Source: Antitrichia curtipendula (taxonomy: Eukaryota > Streptophyta > Bryopsida > Hypnales > Leucodontaceae). Taken from it: a stretch of 64,000 nucleotides of DNA. This document shows, one piece after another, positions 1 through 10,558 of the stretch. The notes below the pieces were generated by a model that was not told the DNA's origin, did no database searches, and saw only the letters and a list, made by a program, of their open reading frames with translations. The stretch is from assembly GCA_951230915.1 (NCBI GenBank), contig OX579638.1:34076322-34140321 (forward strand). Direction: 5' to 3'. The position numbers and the translations under genes were made by a program. Numbering within the stretch: position 1 is the first letter of the stretch; the number at the start of each line of letters is the position of its first letter.

Positions 1-291
1 AATCAAAGATTCCCATTTAGACAAACATATAATGCATAAGAAAATAAAAAAAATGATTTCAACTTTTTGTAGATTTTTGTGGGCTACTCGATCTTGCCCG
101 ATTTAAGGTTATTATAGCATAACTTTTACTCTCAGGCACCAATTGAAGTAAAAATTATATTTCCATAGAGATAATAAGTTGCTCTATTTTATGAAACAAT
201 TTCAAAAAGTTTCACCAAAAATTGAGCTCATAGAAGCTTGCCCAAACTTTCAAGAGTCCCCCAAGGGGACTTCCGAAACTTTAGGGGTCAT
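1..291 (-). repeat. TTAA-type element, one end only (degenerate)
   Basis: The segment shares its internal order (Gly-rich-looking AT tract, an AACTTTT...CAGGCACC block, a CCCAAGGGGAC block) with the elements at 17876-18817, 19403-20333 and 56221-57147, and ends in CTTTAGGGG at 279-287. The expected TTAA after the terminus reads TCAT, so the copy is diverged. Its other end lies outside the window. I assign it by similarity of layout, not by alignment scores. Confidence 0.6.
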
Positions 292-656
292 AGGATAAAG
301 TCCGATTATTTATAAAAGACATTATGAGAAGGCATCTTTTGGATGAAAATCTTTTGAGCCTCAAATTTAGTTTCTGTTTCCTAAACTCTATGGCACAATA
401 GTTTGGAAGCAAATGTGGCCAAGTACATCTGAACCAACAATTCTATGAAGTTTGAACACCAAAATCCAAATTCAACATTCAATATATGGAAGTAACGGAA
501 TGGGGTGGTCTACATTCAACATACTTGTTTTTTTGGAAGACATTATGCATGGTATAAAAACTTTTTGTATATTGACATTGCTATTACAAAATGAAAGGCG
601 CACAATGTGGCCAACAATTTGAAGCCGACTTGATAACATCAGTTCCTATAGTCCTA
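292..656. other. Gene-free AT-rich spacer
   Basis: I see no ORF, terminal repeat or motif array here. It is the 3' flank of the kinase gene that ends at 657. Confidence 0.5.
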
Positions 657-2240
657 CTACAAAATTGAGTCACGGAAAACTACTTCCGGGGGCTTCATGT
701 ACCACGGTTTATCCATGAGCAACTTTGTAACCTCAGTACATGTCGGTCTCTTCTTTGGATCAGGGTTAGTGAGTTCACCCAACTTGATGGCAAAGTACAT
801 GGATCCCTCGCGCCTCTTGAATAAGTCCGTATCGTATTCGACCATATTAAGAAGATTCATCCATTCGGTCAACTTTCCAATAGAATACGAGTCTGATTGC
901 ACTGTATATTTATATTGTGATTGCATAATCTCTAGGCTCGTACTGGAATTTCGTGGACCAAACGTATAAAACAACTCCGGAGCCACCCACCAACGGCTTC
1001 GTAAGGATTGCTGCTTCTTCTCCTCAGAATCATATCCATAATGTGAAGGAGCTCCTTCATCAAAACGACTTGAAATTCCGAAATCACAAATCCCGATGTT
1101 GATTACTTCATCCGAATAATCGAGGAAATGCAGCAATATGTTTTGAGGGTTTAGATCATTGTGTAGCACCAAAGACTCGTGCATGAGATGTGTCACATAC
1201 ACTAAAGCCCACGCCAACTTCGCCTTGTGCCTTCGGAACAAGCTAAGATGTTTTTGATTGTCCTCTGTAAGTTTCCACACCCGCTTCATTTCATGCCAAT
1301 CAACGCTCTCTGACACCTTCTCATCCAATCTTCGCATTTCAAGCCATGTACCGCCATTCCACCACAGTGTGTATGCTTCCATAGTTTTGGCGTGAATACC
1401 AAAAAACTTAATAATGCCAGGATGGTTTACGGGGCATGCCAAGGCCTCTACGGATCGTTGCTCCCTCGCTTCACGCATGTTCTTTGACTTTGGCACTTTC
1501 CCAGCAAAAGCAACGTATAGCGGGATTGTTTGCATCCTTTCAATGCGCACCTTGCGCACCATTCCATACCCACCTTGACGGTCAAATCCAGTGAGGGCAA
1601 TTACTTTTGCCTGAGGAGAGATCCATGTGACAGTGGAGCCAGCCTTTCGTGCAAAACCCGCCTTCAATGTGTCCGTTTTCCACTTCATACCCCTCACATG
1701 ATTCTTCGAAAGTTTCTTCACAACTTCATGCCACCACGCCATCTTTTCACGGAATTCCTTGGCTTCATCATCTCCTGCAAATCCCGGCACTTCCGGTCGC
1801 ATTTGTAGCATTATTTCCTTGGTGTTGAATATGCATGTCTTTACAGTGTTCTCAATCCACAATTCGTATTGGGAAAAGTACGTCTCCTCCACGTCTCCAA
1901 AATCTTGCGACGCTCTGCACTTGCTTAAAATTCTTGCCTCCAAATCAACAGTCAATTTGAAGATGCCGTGGGATGGATCCCTTAGGTAATTGGCCTCCAA
2001 GAATTGTGTAGTTTTTCCCGCATACGAGGACAGGCAACCCTCAAATGCATAGTTTGCATAATTGGAAGGAGGATAGGTTGAATCCTTGTCATGTGCCGTT
2101 ATGATTTTCTTCTTCCTCTTTGTTTGCCCTTCACTCCCTGTTGCCTCACTAACAGGTATCTGCAGAGCAAACAATGCCGCATCATCTAAATCAAAAATGG
2201 ATTTCCGTGTTGAGCTGCTGCCTTTCTGTGGATTAGCCAT
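657..2240 (-). CDS. Protein kinase, element-associated (kinase 1)
   Basis: This uninterrupted 527-residue frame has a protein kinase domain in its C-terminal half. Visible motifs are a Gly-rich loop (GGYGMV, about residue 223), the ATP-anchoring Lys in FAGK (about 246), a catalytic loop HNDLNPQNILL (about 358; HND instead of HRD, with Asp and Asn kept), DFG (about 383) and an APE-like VAPELF. These residues suggest it could be catalytic; the target is unknown. The N-terminal 200 residues match no family I recognise but resemble the equivalent part of the kinase at 25353-26939. The gene is head to head with WCHI1 (from 5912), and both have GC-rich motif arrays upstream. The frame ends in TAG and reaches a TGA five codons later. 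A transposon-carried kinase is an inference from the repeated kinase/WCHI pairing. Confidence 0.8.
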   Translation of the reverse strand: MANPQKGSSSTRKSIFDLDDAALFALQIPVSEATGSEGQTKRKKKIITAHDKDSTYPPSNYANYAFEGCLSSYAGKTTQFLEANYLRDPSHGIFKLTVDLEARILSKCRASQDFGDVEETYFSQYELWIENTVKTCIFNTKEIMLQMRPEVPGFAGDDEAKEFREKMAWWHEVVKKLSKNHVRGMKWKTDTLKAGFARKAGSTVTWISPQAKVIALTGFDRQGGYGMVRKVRIERMQTIPLYVAFAGKVPKSKNMREAREQRSVEALACPVNHPGIIKFFGIHAKTMEAYTLWWNGGTWLEMRRLDEKVSESVDWHEMKRVWKLTEDNQKHLSLFRRHKAKLAWALVYVTHLMHESLVLHNDLNPQNILLHFLDYSDEVINIGICDFGISSRFDEGAPSHYGYDSEEKKQQSLRSRWWVAPELFYTFGPRNSSTSLEIMQSQYKYTVQSDSYSIGKLTEWMNLLNMVEYDTDLFKRREGSMYFAIKLGELTNPDPKKRPTCTEVTKLLMDKPWYMKPPEVVFRDSIL

Positions 2241-2344
2241 TGTGGTCGGAAAAAATACTCACGTTGCTTTCTTCAAGTTCGTAGTTGAGAGAAGCAAAAA
2301 CTCCCCCCCCCGTACCAACTCACACCCCCTGGCCCACGAGCACG

Positions 2345-2560
2345 CATTCAGCCACTTCGAGGCGGATGAAAGGCAGTGCGCAAGGCCGGGAGTGGAGAAT
2401 GCGGGTTGGGGTGACTGCGGGTTCCAGGAAAGGGCGACCGCGAAATCAAGGCGACCGCTGAACTTTGGGCGACCGCGGGTCCTCGCCGACCGCGGAACTT
2501 GGGCGACCGCGAAACCTGGCCGACCGCGGGTCTTAAGCGACCGCGAGTTTTCTCCCCGTC
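2345..2560. repeat. GACCGCGGGTC motif array upstream of kinase 1
   Basis: About ten degenerate copies of GGCGACCGCGGGT(C) lie within roughly 320 bases upstream of the kinase start. The same motif family flanks WCHI1, the hAT genes and WCHI3, so it looks like a shared binding motif or subterminal repeat of one element family rather than kinase coding sequence. Confidence 0.75.
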
Positions 2561-2579
2561 TCGTTGTTTTGAATTAGTA

Positions 2580-3955
2580 CTCAAGAAGTTATGGACAATC
2601 TTTCTATTTTGGTGAACTTCCACCATTCTTGAAAAAGAAACTAATTAAATTCATGTTTGAATGCAAAGATCACAATTTATACTAAAAAATTCATAGACAT
2701 AGTTCATGAATCTTGCTAGAACAATCTTGCGATTATTGTTTTCCATTTCCATCTTAGAACTCTTCAAATTTTAGTTTTGCCTTCCATCTTGACCCTACTT
2801 GTATGTAACAATTACTTTCGAAAAGTGAAAAGCAAATGTTTTTAAGTTGAATTTTAGTTCCTAAATTCTCAATCCACGACTTCATTATAAAAAATTTAGA
2901 AACAAAAATTGGTGGTGGCAAAATACTAAATTAAGAAGATTCAAACAAATGTAGTTAATGAAGATCCCCAAACAAATGATTTCTTCACTTCAAATTCAAA
3001 TATCTTCCAATCTACGTGGTAAAGGGTTTTGAAATTTCTTCTACACATTATTATACTAGTCTATTACAATAGTCTACAGCCAAAAATGCCAGAAATTTAT
3101 AAAGTTTACAATTCATGGCTAAAAAATGGCATTCTTCATGCTTCTTGAGGAAAAAATGGCCTTCGATCCTCCGGATTAAATTCAAATCCCATGGACTTAC
3201 ATAAAATTGTATCAAAAAATATTGTCGTTGCAATATTTTAATTCGATTTCAAACATATGTATGGAATATGCATACGCACATCTTCCATATTAAAAAATGA
3301 CTCCCTACAATAACAATTATATGACATACAAAGGGTGCAATGTGAGGTGCCATATGACTAAACTTTGTGAAATACATATCTCTATGTTGATTAACTAGAT
3401 TTTGCCAACATAAATCCATAATTGTATTGTCTTGTTGAAATCTATAAAATTATTTACCTTATGAGGGCCAAGTATAACAATCTTAGCATGATAAAGAAAT
3501 ACCTATTTTACAAACTTTGACATCGCCCCTACCTCCCCAATATAGAAATCTTTGCATGAAGAATTGTAAAACTTTCCAAGAAGTACTCATTGAGGGGAAG
3601 ATATAAATCAAATGATTCCTACATATGTCCACAACCAAATTAAAATATTTCAACAACAATGACTTTATTGAATTATAAATATAAATCCATGAGTATAAAA
3701 TAAAAAATTTATAGAAAAGGCAATTTTATTTTTGAAAACACAAATTTAGTATGTTACACACCAATTAGAAAAAATGCAATTTTATTTAGGCTTACTAAAA
3801 AATACCAATTATGATCCACCTTGCTACAAAATTCTTTGTATGGCTCAACGAGGTTGTTCATAGGATTACTGTGTTTGATTGTGCATTTCTTCCATGTGTC
3901 ACATATTTAGAAAGTCTCTTTACTTGTTCCTAATCATCTCTTCCAAATTGAACTT
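2580..3955. other. AT-rich gene-free stretch
   Basis: No credible ORF, terminal repeat or array is visible. It separates two motif arrays in the kinase 1 / WCHI1 divergent region. Confidence 0.5.
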
Positions 3956-3959
3956 CCGT

Positions 3960-4510
3960 TCCCTACCCGCGGTCAACCAAGACGAGGTCACCCCAATCCC
4001 ACGGGCGCCCTAAACCCGAAGTCTCCTACATTCCTTCATTTGGGCAGAAAGGGACTCTCCCTACTCAAGTTTTGCAATGATCCGAGTTCTCCAATGATCC
4101 CCCATTTGGGAAGGAAGAAAGGGTCTATCCCCACCCGAGGTCACCCAAGACCCGAAGTCTCCTCCATTCATTCAATGGCTCCCACACCAAAACGAGCTCT
4201 TTCAAGACAAGAGGTCGCCGAAGGCAAGAGGTCGCCCTAAGAGGTCGCCTAGACCCGAAATCGCTCCTTGAACACAACATTCAACCAATTTTGAGACATG
4301 AAGTAAACCCACACGCACCCGAGGTCGCCTTGGACAAGAGGTCGCCCTCTACTTGCGGTCGCCTAGACCCGAAATCGCTCCTTGAACACAACATTCGACC
4401 AATTTTGAGACATGAAGTAAACCCACACGCACCCGAGGTCGCCCAGGACAAGAGGTTGCCCTCTACCTGCGGTCGCCTAGACCCGAAATCGCTCATTAAA
4501 CACAACATTC
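3960..4510. repeat. GGTCGCCC motif array with a 114-bp tandem repeat
   Basis: The motif ACCCGAGGTCGCC / GCGGTCGCC recurs throughout. From 4247 a 114-bp unit is repeated (starts at 4247, 4361 and 4475, the last partial). Each unit carries several copies of the motif and a common spacer containing ACACAACATTCRACCAATTT. ORFs crossing it are translations of the repeat. Confidence 0.8.
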
Positions 4511-5260
4511 GACCAATTTTGAGACCAAGACAAAAGAATGACTCAAGATTAAATATAAATCATAATAGCTCAAAGATGAAATCAAAATACAATAATCCAA
4601 TTGTAAAATAATTGTAACAACAAAATTAAATCCTTTGACAAGTCGATTTGTTGATATTGCATTCCAAAATGATAGCATAAATCCCTAAAGGACAATTGTC
4701 CATTAAGCACCTAATTGAAAGGCCTAAGGCATGTACAAGTGAATAGCAAAGTAATACAATGTCAATAGTGAATTATAATTTGGTGCAATGTAAAAGGTCT
4801 TCTCAAACCCTAGACCCTAGACCCTAATACCAAGTTTATTAATTTTGTATGCCATGCCTAGAGTTATGTAATCCCACTTCTTTTGCTTCTTTATGAAGAA
4901 GTCACCTAAATATATAGAAGTGACATCCATATTTTATTTTTCATTGTGAATTTTTTTCAATTCAACGGCCTTTCCCTTTATATGTAATTTTGAATAAAAT
5001 GAAGTAAATGGTACATGACTAAAATGAATGGTGGAGGAGAAAGTAAAAAAATGAGGAATGGATTTACTAAACCTCCATCCATTAGACCCCACATGGCCTA
5101 TCTTCCACATTTTGGTGATGAAAAATCTTAGTGGTCTTGTAGAACCTTACTAAATTTTTAATTGTGGTAGTTGACATGTTTTTCTCAAAATTCATTTCAA
5201 AGTGTACCATGAGCTTCCAAAATTAGATTTAGGAAGTGAAAGATTTTGATCTCTCTACCC
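4511..5260. other. AT-rich gene-free stretch
   Basis: Contains a short telomere-like run (CCCTAGACCCTAGACCCTA near 4808) but no gene, terminal repeat or array that I can support. Confidence 0.45.
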
Positions 5261-5740
5261 GTGGTCACTATGCCTTGGATTCCATGAATTTCAAACTTGA
5301 ATTTCCCTCCTTCCTGGACCTGAGGTCGCCCCACCCGCGGTCACCCCTGCCTTGGATTCCATGAATTTCAAACTTGAATTTCCCTCCTTCCTGGACAAGA
5401 GGTCGCCCCACCCGCGGTCGCCCCTACCTTGGACTCTGGGAATTTGAAACTTGAATTTCCCTCCTTCCTGGACCCGAGGTCGCCCTACCTGCGGTCGACC
5501 CTAACTTGGATTCTGTGAATTTGAAACTTGAATTTTCCCTCCCTCCCGGACCCGCAATCGTCTCACCCGCGGTCGCCCAGGCCTTGAAGTTCATGAAATT
5601 CAAAACTTGAATTTCTTCCCTCCTGAATCCACGGTCGACCTGAACCCACGGTCGCCCTGAACCCGCGGTCGCCCTGTCTTGCGCGTGCGCCCGGATCCGT
5701 ACTCGCCCAGGGCGACTTTGGATACATAAGAGGTCGCCCC
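5260..5740. repeat. 77-bp tandem repeats carrying the GGTCGCCC motif, upstream of WCHI1
   Basis: A 77-bp unit beginning CCTTGGATTC recurs at 5273, 5350, 5427, 5504 and about 5582 (last period 78). Each unit contributes two motif copies, one like CCCGAGGTCGCCC and one like ACCCGCGGTCGCCC. The array ends about 170 bases before the WCHI1 start codon, a promoter-like position. Confidence 0.85.
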
Positions 5741-5911
5741 CTCCCATTCTCGTCACTTTTGATTCCAGCGCTGCGCACTGTCTTTCATCCGTCTCAGAGC
5801 GGCTGAATGCGTGCTCGTGTTCTGGGATTTTGGGGCTTGTAATTGCTACCAAATTTGCGTCACTGAACTATCCTTTTTTTGGTGGAGTTCCCAAGGTTGA
5901 AATCATCCACG

Positions 5912-7439
5912 ATGGACGCTAACACGAAAAAGATTAAGAAGAAAGGAGATAGCCAACATAGAAACTGTCGCATCCTTCTTAATCCAGGGGCTGTGGCATT
6001 TCAAGGCTGGAATCGAATCAACGGAGATTGGACGATGGTGATTTGCAAGAAGTTTGTGGAGTGGTGCCATATTGACAAGCTATTCCCTCTTCATCGACAC
6101 AAGTTGCATCTAAAGATGAATGCTGCAAATCTACATTACTGCAAGGATGTCGCATTTGTGCAACGTTGTATCGAAGTGCATCGACATTTGTACAACACAC
6201 GAACAGTAGTCAGGAGCGAGGTCATGTTGTTCATTTGTCAAATGGTGTATGCAGAGCTAGTCTTGGCGCGAACGGTAGATTGGACTACCGTCAAGGCATC
6301 GAAGCTTATCACCATTCCAAGAGCCAAAGACATTTCGAGGGCGGGTCCCTCCGCTAATCCATGGGACGGGCTAAGAAAGAAGAAGTTGATCCAAACAGGG
6401 GTGGCGGATGAAGAATACGTGTGGTCAACTCATGCGAGTGAGTTCAGCTAGCGAAGAAAGCTCGGATGAAGAACTTACCTCGGGCGCTCCTATGGATGCA
6501 ATGGAAGTAATCCCATTGGATGTTACCCCACTTCAAGTTCATCATCCCGAAAACGATGAAGTATTGCAACATGTGTTCGCATGCATCCAAATAGAAGCAC
6601 TTGATAGACTAGATGGAGAGATCGAAACAGAGGAGGAGGAGGTGGTGCCGCCTTTGTTGGCATTGCCTTGGGTGGAAGAAGTACCGGCAACGGAAGAACA
6701 CGTTGAAGGTTCTTATCGTCGAGATACCACAAAAGCCAAAAAACAATTTTACAAAGAGAAACTTCATCAGCTTCTTGAAGATTTGGCAAGGACAGAGGAA
6801 GCATGTTAAAATTACAAAAAGAAGACTGTGGAAACTTTTGATGGTGAATATGTGTCTACCCTCCAAGCAAAAATTGAAAGTGGGCAAACCCGTTTGGCCG
6901 TGTAAGCTAGAGAGATAGCAGACCTGGAGGCATTTTACCGGGAATTTTCCGGTGGTCCAGACGGAGGGCCTAGCGCTGGCGGCAATGAAGAAGCCAAGGC
7001 TCGGCTTTCCAAAATTATAGAAGATTGCAGGATGGAAGAAGATCGGTACATTACTGCAAAGAAAAGTGTGGAGGAAGGACGGTCAAGGATAATTCACCTG
7101 ACCCAAATCGGGGATCGGGCCCCTCTTGATCGTGTCTCCGAATTCGATGCCCAAGATGTAGATAAGCTATATGGGACACCGCAAGCAGAAGTAGCCGACT
7201 TGAAGAAGAAGTTAGCTACTTGTCTCTCGTTGGAAGAGAATTTGCAATGAAGCGTGCATCAGTTGAATCAACACATTGATTTATCCAAATCGTGGAGAAA
7301 AGCTTGGAGGCAAGGTTACTTTAAGAGCTTCAGGCAACGTAACATCGCATATCTGAAGAGGGTAGAGAACAAGGTGATGGTCGAGCTGGAATCCGAGAAA
7401 AAGAAAAGAGAAGAGAAGGACAAGAAGGATATTGCATGA
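5912..7439 (+). pseudogene. WCHI1, coiled-coil protein of a recurrent uncharacterised family
   Basis: The start at 5912 gives an N-terminal domain shared with loci at 20687-23025 and 57319-59010. Conserved elements in order are FxGW, a W-rich turn, EWCHIxKxFPxxRH, ANLxYC, QRCIEV and VDWTTV. I name the family after WCHI; it matches no domain I know. An acidic Ser/Glu stretch and long Lys/Glu-rich helices, likely coiled coil, follow. The reading frame shifts between about 6360 and 6450, and in-frame TAA (6807, 6903) and TGA (7248) interrupt it; coding-like sequence continues after each to a TGA at 7437. No RING finger is present, unlike WCHI2. The gene lies between the kinase (divergent) and the hAT transposase (same strand). 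DNA-binding, possibly of the nearby motif arrays, is only a hypothesis. Confidence 0.7.
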
Positions 7440-8069
7440 TTTTGATTAGTTGCAATTGTTGTAGGACTATATGCTTTTGTAAACATGTATATATACCCGC
7501 GGATTATGTATTTGATATTCAGGATTTAATGCAAATTTGTCCATTTCAAATCTTGATTTTCTATTGTTGAGGGCTCTTGGATATAAGGCTCTAGGAAATA
7601 GGGCTCTTGTACATTAGAGGTTGGAGAAAAATCACATCAGAATTTAAATTACAAAATTTGTGGACTACAATTTCATTACACATAAATTGATTGTAGTTCA
7701 ACATGTTATGCCATTTAAAACCGACCATCTTTAAAGAGGCCACTTCTTCAAGTAGAACACGGGAAAAAAAAATTAAAAGACATCAAATTGGTTTAAAATT
7801 TGAACATGGTTATGATCAAACATTGTAATCTTCCAACTCATAAGTGATGTTGTTATGTTTTGTTTTGCCCTTACACGTGGAGCATGTGTCTTTCTTTTTA
7901 GAATTTGAAATTACTATGCATTTTTTAGGAAATAATGAAGAAATTCCACATCTCATACAGAATATACTCAAAATATCTTACATTTTCACCATAGAATTAT
8001 ATTATGATTAATAACATCATTATGTACACCGAAGTTGACGTGCCATGCTAAAATGGGAGACATAACAAA
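7440..8069. other. AT-rich spacer after WCHI1
   Basis: No gene seen. At 8070 the sequence becomes near-identical (inverted) to 57358 and downward, so this spacer belongs to the part of the element that differs between the two hAT copies. Confidence 0.5.
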
Positions 8070-8280
8070 CCATACTTATAGGCCCAAAGTTCATATTGCT
8101 ATAAAATAGTAAAAATTAGCATTATTTCAAATATTCCAATTGGAATAAAAAATGTATGTAACAAGCGTGCCAAGCATTAGGTAGACTCAAGATCAAGAAA
8201 TGCCATTTGAATTCATGAAATTCACAGCAGTAAAAAACTACAAGAAATGCCCAAAATTCACTTTAAGGGTGATTTGTGGA

Positions 8281-9085
8281 TTAACCCCTAAAGCCCCGAG
8301 GTCTTTTTTCCATCAAAACACACTTAAAACTGCCACTTCTATTGCAAAGAGCAAAAAACTATAAAAATTATTTTTTTTTGCATATCTAACCGTAGGATCT
8401 TATACTAGACTAGTATAAGAATGTATGCAAGAAATTTCAGAAACTTTGACCACATAGATTGCAAGATATTTGCATTCAAAGTGAAGAAAACAAGTTTTTT
8501 TGCAGCTTGCTTGACTAGATTTATGGGCTTTGAACCTATTTAACTTAAATTTTTTGGATTGCTGATTTTGATTTTCTAAGATTATATGTTGAATAATTCA
8601 GTTGAGAATCTAGGAAAAAAAATTCAAGAAAGAAACACTAAATTTTCACTCATTAAAAAATTGTTAAATAGAAGTAGGTTCAAGATTGAAGGAATAACTA
8701 AATCGTTAATAGCTCGAAGGCAAAATTGAAATACCATAATCCGAACGGTGAGATTGTTCTAGCAAGCAAATTCAACCTTGTCTAACAATTTTTTTCTGAA
8801 AATTGGAAAAAATTCCATTAAAAAATGAATCCTAAAAGTTATTTTTTCAAGAAGATGCTTAGATTGCCCGAAAAGCTAAGATTGTCCATAACTTTTTCGT
8901 TTTTAGTCCAAATAGAATGAATCAAAGCTTCAAATGTACAAAAAAAGACATAGATTTTGGAAAAAATATTTAAGAAATTTATTTTGACTTTTTGTGATTT
9001 TTTTGTGTTGCCCGCCAAACTCTATTTTTGGCATAACTTTTTCTCCCGGGCACCATTTGAAATAAAAATTATATATCCACAAAGC
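8281..9085 (-). repeat. TTAA-type MITE, truncated copy
   Basis: Starts with TTAACCCCTAAAG and follows the same sequence as 57147 down to 56221 in copy B. Its far end was removed by a deletion of about 280 bp whose junction is near 9080. The insertion is shared by both hAT copies, so it predates their separation. Confidence 0.75.
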
Positions 9086-9119
9086 TCCACAAGCGGCCCT
9101 AAAAAGAAAAAAAAAATTG

Positions 9120-9310
9120 CACACATGCTTACCCATGGACCATGGTCGCATTCTACTGGAGTCGCGGTCGCCCCAGAAAAGGACGTGCAGTCGCCTGGCG
9201 GGCACCCGAAGTTGCCCTTCATGGGACCCGCGGTCGCCCTACTAGACCCACGGTCACCCCCTCAGCCTGTACCCGAGGTCGCCTCTGTACCCGAGGTCGC
9301 CCTCACCCAC
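9120..9310. repeat. GGTCGCCC motif array upstream of hAT transposase A
   Basis: Eight or so copies of CGCGGTCGCC / CCCGAGGTCGCC lie 250-440 bases before the transposase start, mirrored at 55850-55995 in copy B. The promoter-proximal position suggests that a motif-binding protein could regulate the transposase. Confidence 0.7.
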
Positions 9311-10558
9311 AACCCCTCTTGGACTATAAAGCCTGAAGGGCAGCCATTGCCTCTCATCTTGCTCCGGTGATAAAGCTCTTGTCTTGAACCCTCTAAAGAG
9401 GCTTCCTGCGGACATTTAGGTTCTTCGGAGGGCAACAACCTAGCTTTGAGAGGTTCATAGGACCACTCTTGGCGGGTGGCTTTGTCATTACTTCTTTTGA
9501 TTGGTCCGGTTTTTTCGATAAAGTAATTTTTCTGTGAGACCCATTGCGGATTTGCAAGATGGCTGGCCGAGGTGGTGGGAGGACGACGCCTGCTAACGAT
9601 ACACGTAGGGCCACAAAGGAGTGGGACCCTTGGCTCATAACGTGCACTGAAGGTGATGCCTCCTTGTATCCAAAGAAATGCAGATTCTGTGGGTGGAGCA
9701 CAGTATTTGTACGGAAGAGGGCATTGACTCACCTTGGATTTGGCGCCACACGTAGACAAGATCTCTGTCAACATATCCCTCCAAACGTATTGGAAAAATT
9801 TAGGAACTGTATGGGGGTTGTTCCAAAATTCATGAGCTACGAAAAAATGTACGATGCGCCGATTGCACTCAATGCAGATGATGGTGTTGTTGGACCCCTT
9901 GTTGGGCCTGAAGTGGAGGTGGATTTTGAAGGGTCCGGGGACCCTAGTCGTACGAATGAACCATCGACTCCTAATCCAGACTCAATAGATTCTACTCCAG
10001 CGATAGTGGAGAGAAGGAGGAATGTGCCTTCCATTTCCCCTCAAAGAAGTATGGATGAAGCATTACAATTGGCCCTTTGACAGAAGTTAGATAAAATGTG
10101 GGCTTCCTTTTTTTATGAAGCCAACATAGCCTTTAACGTCGTGCGACATCCTGCGTTTATAAATGCAGTGAAGGAAACCGCTATAGCTGGATTTGTGTAT
10201 CAACCGCCATCATACAATGCAGTGCGCACGAAAATGATAGATGTGAAAAAGGCAGCTGTAGAGAACATGGTCTCCCAGCGGACGAGGAACTCTATTGACC
10301 AGTATGGAGCGACTATTTGTTGAGATGGATGGTCTGATACCAATACTCGTCCTTTGTTGAATATGATGCTCGTATGTCCTGCTGGGGATGTTTTTTTGGG
10401 CTCGGTGGATAGCACAGGGGTGAGGAACGACATTGCCTACACCACGGATATTATGGCCCAATACATAGACCAGGTTGGACCAGCAAACATTGTTCAACTA
10501 TGTACGGACAATGCCGCAGTAATGACAGGGGCCATGACAAGGTTGCAAGAAATGTACC

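Noticed and set aside
611..618. CCAACAAT as the left target duplication for hAT copy A (matches 17304-17311)
   Set aside because: It is not followed by a CAGGG- or CAAGG-type terminus, and an 8-bp match in 17 kb is not surprising.
4247..5600. CRISPR-like alternation of repeats and spacers
   Set aside because: The repeats are 114- and 77-bp tandem units with homologous, not unique, intervening sequence, in a eukaryotic context.
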